Source: Actinomadura pelletieri DSM 43383 (GTDB lineage: Bacteria; Actinomycetota; Actinomycetes; Streptosporangiales; Streptosporangiaceae). Taken from it: DNA of 64,000 nt. Location: positions 186,001 to 250,000 of the forward strand of contig NZ_RBWU01000003.1 of NCBI RefSeq assembly GCF_003634705.1, written 5' to 3'. Shown here piece by piece: positions 57,705-64,000 of the stretch. The notes beneath the pieces are model-generated. The model was not told where the DNA came from. It did not search any database and was given only the letters and a program-made list of their open reading frames with translations. The position numbers and the translations under genes are program-made. The number at the start of each line of letters is the position of its first letter. Position 1 is the first letter of the stretch.

Positions 57705-58561
57705 GCCCCCTGCCGCCGTCGTCGGCCCGTCCGGTCGATCTGTCCGCGGCCCGCCGTGTGGCCGTGGACGCGGCCGAGGCCGCGGGCGCCCTGCTCAGCG
57801 CCGGTGTGGCCGGGCCCCTGACGGTACGGGCGAAGGGCACGGCCGGGGACGTGGTGACCGATCTCGACATGGCCGCCGAGAAGGTGATCCTGGGACGGCT
57901 GCGGGCGGCGTATCCGGGGCATCGCATCATCGCCGAGGAGTCCGGGATCCTCGACGGCGCGCCGGGTGAGGAGATGGTGTGGCTCGTCGATCCGCTCGAC
58001 GGCACCAACAACGTGGCGATCGGCATGCCGGTGTACGCGGTGGGCCTGGCGTTGTGCGCGCGCGCCGAGCCGGTACTGGGCGTCGTTCACGACCCGGTGA
58101 CGGGACGGACGTGGTCGGCGGTGCGGGGTGAGGGCGCCGTCGGGCCCGACGGCGCCTCGCTGAGGCTCGCGGGCCGTCCCCGGCCGGAACGCGAGGGCAA
58201 CCCCGTCCTGGCGTGGACGCAGGGGCATCAGGTCTCAGCGGGCGACCCGGTCGCGATGGGCCTCCGGTCCGCGCTGGAGGGACGATGCGCGCGGATGCTC
58301 CAGCTCTGGGCGCCGCTGGTCGCGTGGACGATGCTGGCGCGCGGCGACATCGACGGGATGGTCGGCTACCTGCCCGAGATCGTGGACCTTCCGGCGGGGG
58401 CGCTGCTGGCCGCCGAGGCGGGCGCGGAGTTCCGGCGCCTGGACGGGCGGCCGTATCGCCTCGGCATCGACCGTCCCGCGTCCGAGCTCGGTTTCGTCGC
58501 GGCACGCCCGGAACTGCTCGACCGTCTCCTGGCCACCACGAAGAAGTTCCAGGACGGCTAG
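57701..58561 (+). CDS. inositol monophosphatase family protein
   Basis: A 286-residue member of the Mg-dependent IMPase/FBPase/CysQ family. ATG 57701 has GGAGAGG upstream and overlaps the cupin stop. The metal ligands are clear: Glu in IIAEESGILDG, VDPLDGTNN with two Asp, and a late Asp in EIVDLPAGALLAAEAG (usual form WDxAAG). LDMAAEKVI is the helix with the first Glu. It hydrolyses a phosphomonoester such as inositol phosphate, PAP or a sugar phosphate; the Trp-to-Val change in the last motif and the operon partners suggest a specialised substrate. Confidence 0.9.
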   Translation: MSPLPPSSARPVDLSAARRVAVDAAEAAGALLSAGVAGPLTVRAKGTAGDVVTDLDMAAEKVILGRLRAAYPGHRIIAEESGILDGAPGEEMVWLVDPLDGTNNVAIGMPVYAVGLALCARAEPVLGVVHDPVTGRTWSAVRGEGAVGPDGASLRLAGRPRPEREGNPVLAWTQGHQVSAGDPVAMGLRSALEGRCARMLQLWAPLVAWTMLARGDIDGMVGYLPEIVDLPAGALLAAEAGAEFRRLDGRPYRLGIDRPASELGFVAARPELLDRLLATTKKFQDG

Positions 58562-58568
58562 CGAACCG

Positions 58569-59900
58569 TCACCCGGTCAGTAGCAGCGTGGGGACGGCGG
58601 CCGCACAGCCCGCCACGGCCAGAACCGTCCCGGTGACGACGAACTTGCGGATGGGCACGCGGACGTCCCAGCGGCGGCACCATTCGAACCACAGCAGCGT
58701 GGCCAGCGATCCCCACGGCGTGATGACGGGCCCCACGTTCGCGCCGATGAGCAGTGACAGGAGCTGGTCCTTGTTGGACGCGGGAACGGCGGACTCGCCC
58801 GCCACATAGGCGGGCAGGTTGTTGAGGACGTTCGACAGTCCGGCACCTGAGAACGCGGCCCGGAACGCCCCCGCGACGCCGTCGTCTCCGCCCACCAGGG
58901 CGCGCATGGCGTCGTCCAGACCGAACCGTTCGAGCGTGGGCACGACCAGGAACAGGCCCGTGACGAACACCATCAGCTGCCACGGGATCAGCGCGGGACG
59001 CAGCGCCGACCGGTCGCGGACGACGAAGGCCGCCACGGCGACGGCGGCGGCGACCGTCGCGGCGACGCCGAGCTGGATCCCGGTGTGCACGCCCCCGAGA
59101 ATCGCGCCGATGAAGACCAGGCACGCCAGCCCGGTCGCGGAGAACAGCACACGGTCCTTGACAGGGGCGGGTTCCGGCGGGTCGTAGGAGTCCGCGCCGC
59201 GCATCCGCCGCCGCCAGTAGAACACCCACAACAGCGCCATCGTGACGGCCAGGACCGCCAGTTGCGGCGCCCACATGCGGGCGGCGAACGCGCGGGTCTG
59301 CAACGCGACCCGGTCGGCGGCGAGCAGGTTCGTCAGATTCGAGACGGGCAGCAGGAGGCTGGCCGTGTTGGCGAGCCACACCGTCGTCATCGCCAGCGGC
59401 AGGGTCGCGATGTGCGCGCGCGCCGCGAGCGCCAGCATGACCGGGGTCAGCAGCACGGCCGTCGTGTCCAGGTTCAGGAAGATGGTCGTGGCCGACGCGA
59501 ACGCCACGCAGAGCAGGAACAGCGCGACATAGTTGCCGCGCCCGGCCCGCGCCATCCGCTGCGCGATCGCGTCGAAGACCCCGGCCTCTTTGGTGAGTTC
59601 CGCCAGGACGATGACGCTGAACAGGAAGAGCAGCAGGGGCGCGACCCGTTCGAGGCTGGAACGCGCCGTGTCGGCGGGCAGCAGCCCGGTGGCGACGAAC
59701 ACGACACCGACGGCGAGGACGCCGATACGGATCCAGTCGAGAACGCCCAGCGCGCGCGCCGCACGGTGCGCGAACTCGATCCGGGGTGACACGCGCGCAA
59801 TGATCCCATAGGTGCCGAGGAAGGCGTCCCCGGGTGGCGCGATGGGCAACACGGCGGGCAACACAGCGGGCAACACGGTGGACAACACGGTGGGCGGCAT
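58569..59900 (-). CDS. ArsB/NhaD-like SLC13 permease
   Basis: An integral membrane permease of up to 443 residues with about 11 hydrophobic segments. ATTIFLNLDTTAVLLTPVML, LLLPVSNLTNLLAADR and GLSNVLNNLPAYVA are the hairpin-loop motifs of the ion-transporter superfamily (ArsB, NhaD, CitM). It probably exports an anion such as arsenite or exchanges a dicarboxylate; the substrate is unsettled. The N-terminal 35 residues, which read VLPAVLPAVLP, come from a 12-bp tandem repeat and may not be coding: GTG 59792 is a later candidate start giving 407 residues. Confidence 0.85.
   Translation of the reverse strand: MPPTVLSTVLPAVLPAVLPIAPPGDAFLGTYGIIARVSPRIEFAHRAARALGVLDWIRIGVLAVGVVFVATGLLPADTARSSLERVAPLLLFLFSVIVLAELTKEAGVFDAIAQRMARAGRGNYVALFLLCVAFASATTIFLNLDTTAVLLTPVMLALAARAHIATLPLAMTTVWLANTASLLLPVSNLTNLLAADRVALQTRAFAARMWAPQLAVLAVTMALLWVFYWRRRMRGADSYDPPEPAPVKDRVLFSATGLACLVFIGAILGGVHTGIQLGVAATVAAAVAVAAFVVRDRSALRPALIPWQLMVFVTGLFLVVPTLERFGLDDAMRALVGGDDGVAGAFRAAFSGAGLSNVLNNLPAYVAGESAVPASNKDQLLSLLIGANVGPVITPWGSLATLLWFEWCRRWDVRVPIRKFVVTGTVLAVAGCAAAVPTLLLTG
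59844..59891. repeat. four 12-bp tandem repeats
   Basis: GGGCAACACGGC, GGGCAACACAGC, GGGCAACACGGT and GGACAACACGGT in a row. They lie at the start of the permease gene and just before the divergent TIR-NACHT gene, so they may be part of the intergenic region and not coding. Confidence 0.85.
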
Positions 59901-59941
59901 TTCGCGCTGTGTTCGACGGTCCCGCGGGCGATACTGACGGC

Positions 59942-62900
59942 ATGACACCCCCCGGCGGCCACACCAGGCAGGAGCGTCCCACCGATTTCTTCATCAGCTA
60001 CTCGCCCGCGGACGAGCGGTGGGCGTCCTGGATCGCCTGGCAGTTGGAGGCCGCGGGGCACCGGACGATGATGCAGGCGTGGGATTTCGTGCCCGGCACC
60101 AACTTCATCGACTTCATGGACCGCGGCCTGTCGGAGGCCAAGGCCGTCGTCGCGGTGCTGTCGAGCAACTACCTGCGCTCCCGGTACGGGCGGTTGGAGT
60201 GGATGGCGGCGCTGCGGGCCGACCCGGACGACCCGGCCCGCAAGCTGGTCACGGTCCGGATCGAGGACTGCCCGATCGACGGGCTGCTGTCCACGATCAC
60301 CTATGTGGACCTGGTCGGGATCGACGACCCGGACGAGGCGCGCGGGCTGCTGATGCGGCGCATCGAGGAGGCCCTGGCGGGCCACGCGCGGCCGGAGAAC
60401 GGCCCTGGCTTCCCGGGACCGGGCCGGAGCCTCCCGAGTGCCAGGCCGCCGCTCCCCGGGCGCCTGGAGGGCTCTGAGGGGCCGGCGGAGCACATCCCGG
60501 CCGGGGAGCGGCCCGTCCGGCGGGCGCCGGTGGCGGCGCCGGTCTTCCCGGCCGCGGGCGGTGACGACGGGCCGCGCGAGCGACTCAGCGTCCTGCACGT
60601 CTCGGGCCCGCGGTTCGGCCGGACGCTCGCCGAGCCCGGCGAGCCCACCACGGCTGCGGAGTTGCAGGACCGCATCTGGAGTGACGTGACGCGGCTCGCC
60701 GACTCCGGCGTGCCACGCCCCGACCTGCTCGTCGTCACCGGCAACCTCACCCACTCGGGGAGCCGCAGGGAGTTCGCCGAGGCGCTGTCGTTCCTGACGA
60801 GCCTGCGCGCGCTGCTGGGCCTGGAGGCGCAGCGCGTCGTCCTGGTGCCCGGCACGCACGACGTGACCCGGGCGGCGTGTCAGGCGTACTTCTCAAGCTG
60901 CGAGGCCGACGACATCGAACCGCAGCCGCCGTACTGGCCGAAATGGCGGCACTACGCGGGGCTGTTCAAGGAGTTCTACCAGGGCATCGACGCGCTCATC
61001 TTCGACAGCGCCCAGCCGTGGACGCTGTTCCCCGTCCCCGATCTACGGGTCGCCGTGGCGGGGCTCAACTCGACGCTGCCGCAGTCCCACCGCGAGGCGG
61101 ACCGGTACGGGATGGTCGGCCGCGCGCAGGCCGCGTGGTTCAACGAACGCCTGCGGCATTTCAAGGACGAGGGGTGGCTCCGGCTGGGGGCGGTCGAGCA
61201 TACACCCATCTCCGGTGAGCCGGGCGCGTTGCGCGACCCCGAGACCGTCGAGATGCTGCTCGGCGGTCACGTCAACCTGTTCTTCCAGGGGACGGAGTCG
61301 GAGTTCGGCGCCGTTCCGCTGCTCGGGAACGGCGTCCCGTCCGTCCCGGCGCTCGGGCCCGGACGCCACCAGATCGTCGTGCTGCGACGGGACGGCCTGG
61401 ACCGGTGGATCCCCGAGGACGCCGAACGGCGCGGCCCGGAGGTCCTCGACGTGGCCTGGCCGGGCGTGCACGGAACGTTCCCCCCACCGGCCGCGGAGAT
61501 CCCACCGGCGCCGCCCGTACCGGAACTCGGCCCGGGATCGGACAGGGTCGTCGATCCGGTGACCGAGCCGACCGCCCAGTTGCTCGACCGGCTGACCGAG
61601 GCGTGCGAGACGCGCTTCGAACGCGCGACGATCCGGCGCATCGTCCCACCGCCGCGCGGGGACGGCCGTTCCGACCCGCCGCACCTGCTACTGACCCACC
61701 TGGAGGACGGATTCGTCCGCCAGTACCGCATCGGCGCCCACGTGGGGCAGGTGACCGAGGCGGACGTGGACGCGTTCGTCCGGCACGTCCACGCCGACGG
61801 CACCGACCACGGGTCGGAACTGGTGTACCTGGGCCCGGCCCCGGCGCGGTCACTGCGGGAGGACGCCCTCCGCCGCGGCATCCGCGTGCGCAGCCTCACC
61901 GAGTTCCAGGGGCTCGTCGACCTGTCCGAGTACGTGACCGCCCAGACGAGACGCCTCTCGGCAGGGGGCCTGTACCCGCCGAACCTGTACGTTCCGCAGC
62001 GCTACCGGGAACTCGACCGTTTCCGAACGGAAACCCCGTCCGGCGAAGGAGCCGGCTCCACCACCGACGTCCTCGACGACGTGGTCGGCGAGATGCTGCG
62101 TCTCCTGGCCGCCGACCACGGCCGGTTCCTGCTGCTGCTCGGCGACTTCGGGCGCGGCAAGACGTTCGCGCTGCGGGAACTGGCCCGCCGCATCCCCACG
62201 GAGTTGCCGCACGTCATCCCGATCCTGATCGAGCTGCGGGCGCTGGACAAGGCGCACTCCGTGGACGGCCTCGTCGCCGCGCACCTGGCCAACCACGGCG
62301 AGGAGCTGATCGACCTCAAGGCGTTCCACTACATGCTCCGGCAGGGACGCATCGTGCTGCTCTTCGACGGGTTCGACGAGCTGGTGACGCGGATGACCTA
62401 CGACCGGGCCGCCGACCACCTCGACACGCTCCTCCAGGCCGCCCAGGACAAGGCGAAGATCGTGGTGGCGAGCCGCACGCAGCACTTCAAGTCGCAGGCG
62501 CAGGTGCTGACCGCGCTCGGCGAGAAGGTGGGCGTCCTGCCGCACCGGCGCGTCCTCGGGCTGGAGGACTTCGCGCCGCCGCAGGTCCGCTCGTACCTGG
62601 TGAACCGGTACGGGGACGAGGGCACCGCGGAGGCGCGGCTGGACCTGCTGTCCGGCATCGAGGAACTGCTGGCGCTGACGTCCAACCCGCGGATGCTGTC
62701 GTTCATCGCCGACCTGCCCGAGGACCGGCTCCGCGCCGTCGCGCGGGCCCGCCGCGCCGTCAGCCCCGCCGACCTGTACCACGAGATCCTGTCGGCGTGG
62801 CTTTCGTACGAGGCCGACAGGGTCGGCGGCGCGGGCGGCCCGTCCGGGCTGAAGGTCGACGACATGTGGCGCGCCGTGGGCACACTCGCGCTGCGCCTGT

Positions 62901-64000
62901 GGGAGGGCAACGAACAGTTCCTGCGGCTCGCGGAACTCGCGGACGTCGCGGACACGCTGACCGGTCTGGCCGGGGGACGCCTGTCCCCGCACCAGGTGAC
63001 GCATGCCGTCGGCGCGGGGAGCCTGCTCGTCCGCACCGACGAGGGCCTGTTCGGGTTCATCCACACGTCGGTCATGGAATGGCTGGTCGCCCGCCACATC
63101 GCGGACGAGTTCGCCGACGACCCGGCGCCCGCCGCGCTGGCCCGCCGCGCGCTGACCCAGCTCGCCGTCGACTTCCTCTGCGACCTCGCCGACACCCGCG
63201 CCTGCCAGGAGTGGGCGGCCGGGGTCCTCGCCGACCCCGACGCCGACGACATCGCCCGCGCCAACGCGATCCGCGTCACGACCCGGCTGCGCACCCCCGC
63301 GCACACCGACCTGCGCGGCGCCCGCCTCCAGGGCGAGGACCTGTCCTACCGCGACCTGCAGGAGGTCGACCTGACCGGGGCCGACCTCACCGACGCGCAG
63401 CTCGTCGGCGCCAACCTGTCGCGCGCCGTCCTGCGGGACGCGTCCCTGGCCGGGGCGCGCCTCGACGAGGCCACGCTGACGGGCGCCGACCTGCGCGGCG
63501 CGGACCTGTCCCGGGCCCGCCTCGCCCGCGCCGACCTCCACGACGTCACCATCGAGGGCAGCCGCTGGACGCGCGCGGCCCTGGTCGACGCCGTCCTGCC
63601 CGACCGCGTCGCGCACGCGCCGGAACTGCGTGAGGCCGCGATCGCGCCCGGCCGGCCCATCGACATCCAGGTCCGCCCGGCCGCCGTGGGCGTCCCGTAC
63701 GGGTTCCACTTCCAGACCAGTCGCCTGCCACAGCCCCTGGCGTACAGTCCGGGCGGCTCCGTCCTGGCGGTGGGCGGCGAGGACGGCGGCGTCCTGGTCT
63801 GCGACGCCGTCACCGGCACTCCTCTGCGCACGCTCCAGGGCCACACCGACCGCGCCTACGCGGTGGTGTTCGACTCGCGGGGCAACCTTCTGGTGAGCGG
63901 CTCCGCGGACGGCACCGTCCGGTTGTGGGACCTCGCCACGGGCCACGCCACGCACACGCTCACCGTCCACCCCGAAGGGGTATGGCCGGTCGTCGTCGGG
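59942..64000 (+). CDS. TIR / degenerate phosphoesterase / NACHT / pentapeptide / WD40 protein, C-terminus outside window
   Basis: An open frame of 1,353 codons from ATG 59942 running off the window. Residues 1-150 are a TIR domain (DFFISYSPADERWASWIAWQ, AWDFVPGTNFIDFMD, and YGRLEW with the likely NADase Glu). Residues about 214-465 follow the calcineurin-like phosphoesterase pattern but with most ligands changed: SGPRFG, TGNLT, PGTHDV, EHTP and FFQGTES. Residues about 520-690 are an unassigned alpha/beta segment. The NACHT NTPase has GDFGRGKT (734-741), VLLFDGFDEL (Asp 809) and VVASRTQ. Residues about 1126-1205 are pentapeptide repeats (ADLTDAQLVGANLSRAVL), and from about 1245 WD40 repeats begin (LVSGSADGTVRLWDLATG). 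The layout is NLR-like: repeats sense, NACHT oligomerises, TIR acts as NAD-cleaving effector. That role is inferred. Confidence 0.93.
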   Translation, partial: MTPPGGHTRQERPTDFFISYSPADERWASWIAWQLEAAGHRTMMQAWDFVPGTNFIDFMDRGLSEAKAVVAVLSSNYLRSRYGRLEWMAALRADPDDPARKLVTVRIEDCPIDGLLSTITYVDLVGIDDPDEARGLLMRRIEEALAGHARPENGPGFPGPGRSLPSARPPLPGRLEGSEGPAEHIPAGERPVRRAPVAAPVFPAAGGDDGPRERLSVLHVSGPRFGRTLAEPGEPTTAAELQDRIWSDVTRLADSGVPRPDLLVVTGNLTHSGSRREFAEALSFLTSLRALLGLEAQRVVLVPGTHDVTRAACQAYFSSCEADDIEPQPPYWPKWRHYAGLFKEFYQGIDALIFDSAQPWTLFPVPDLRVAVAGLNSTLPQSHREADRYGMVGRAQAAWFNERLRHFKDEGWLRLGAVEHTPISGEPGALRDPETVEMLLGGHVNLFFQGTESEFGAVPLLGNGVPSVPALGPGRHQIVVLRRDGLDRWIPEDAERRGPEVLDVAWPGVHGTFPPPAAEIPPAPPVPELGPGSDRVVDPVTEPTAQLLDRLTEACETRFERATIRRIVPPPRGDGRSDPPHLLLTHLEDGFVRQYRIGAHVGQVTEADVDAFVRHVHADGTDHGSELVYLGPAPARSLREDALRRGIRVRSLTEFQGLVDLSEYVTAQTRRLSAGGLYPPNLYVPQRYRELDRFRTETPSGEGAGSTTDVLDDVVGEMLRLLAADHGRFLLLLGDFGRGKTFALRELARRIPTELPHVIPILIELRALDKAHSVDGLVAAHLANHGEELIDLKAFHYMLRQGRIVLLFDGFDELVTRMTYDRAADHLDTLLQAAQDKAKIVVASRTQHFKSQAQVLTALGEKVGVLPHRRVLGLEDFAPPQVRSYLVNRYGDEGTAEARLDLLSGIEELLALTSNPRMLSFIADLPEDRLRAVARARRAVSPADLYHEILSAWLSYEADRVGGAGGPSGLKVDDMWRAVGTLALRLWEGNEQFLRLAELADVADTLTGLAGGRLSPHQVTHAVGAGSLLVRTDEGLFGFIHTSVMEWLVARHIADEFADDPAPAALARRALTQLAVDFLCDLADTRACQEWAAGVLADPDADDIARANAIRVTTRLRTPAHTDLRGARLQGEDLSYRDLQEVDLTGADLTDAQLVGANLSRAVLRDASLAGARLDEATLTGADLRGADLSRARLARADLHDVTIEGSRWTRAALVDAVLPDRVAHAPELREAAIAPGRPIDIQVRPAAVGVPYGFHFQTSRLPQPLAYSPGGSVLAVGGEDGGVLVCDAVTGTPLRTLQGHTDRAYAVVFDSRGNLLVSGSADGTVRLWDLATGHATHTLTVHPEGVWPVVVG

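Noticed and set aside
61405..63633. 742-codon plus-strand frame within the TIR-NACHT gene
   Set aside because: Offset-frame shadow rich in Arg/Pro/Gly; the TIR-NACHT-WD40 frame is clearly the coding one.

Overview
The window is chromosomal DNA from a high-GC actinomycete (about 70% GC by eye). GTG starts, GTGA and ATGA start/stop overlaps, a DUF397/DUF5753-type XRE pair, GTP-dependent PEP carboxykinase and the pyrG-nudix-xerD-parA-scpA-scpB-rluB-aroH-tyrA-cmk-der gene order fit Streptosporangiales or relatives; an Actinomadura-like genus is my guess. There is no rRNA, tRNA, CRISPR array, insertion sequence or prophage that I can support.

Layout. 1-3903: end of a nitrilase-family gene, a Ski2/Mtr4-like helicase coupled to a 35-residue membrane peptide, and an HD phosphohydrolase. 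3913-8091: a 1,392-residue HTH / inactive-HD-like / Hsp90-type ATPase / seven-repeat protein, probably co-transcribed with the HD gene and best explained as a biological-conflict protein. 8236-12051: small acidic protein, SDR, secreted S33 hydrolase, DUF397 protein and XRE regulator. 12243-16948: 6-phosphogluconate dehydrogenase, then divergently a beta-phosphoglucomutase-like HAD protein coupled to a GH65 phosphorylase. 17058-19548: SoxR-like regulator and PEP carboxykinase. 19725-22915: molybdate operon (HTH-Mop regulator, modA, modB, modC) with an unusual 17-bp repeat chain at modA/modB. 23010-24871: deoxyribosyltransferase-Nudix fusion and a membrane protein. 24883-36064: the conserved minus-strand housekeeping block for chromosome segregation, CTP synthesis, aromatic amino acids and ribosome maturation. 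36498-39479: coiled-coil protein and prolyl aminopeptidase.

40105-46576 is an ectoine/hydroxyectoine locus: ectABCD makes the solute, and after a terminator ehuBCDA imports it. 46704-48208 is a TetR-SDR pair with a clear palindromic operator. 48218-55671 holds a CapA-like protein, a GDSL esterase, a GNAT protein, a membrane protein whose 5' end is tandemly copied upstream, uvrB and an orphan-looking histidine kinase. 55856-58561 is an uncharacterised operon: 2TM protein, cupin, inositol-monophosphatase family. After an ArsB/SLC13-type permease, the window ends inside a very large NLR-like protein: TIR, degenerate calcineurin-like phosphoesterase, NACHT NTPase, pentapeptide repeats and WD40 repeats.

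The strongest leads for undescribed biology are the Hsp90/HD pair (3307-8091), the TIR/pseudo-phosphoesterase/NACHT protein (59942 onward) with the neighbouring 2TM-cupin-phosphatase operon, and the chain of seven overlapping six-codon minicistrons between modA and modB.
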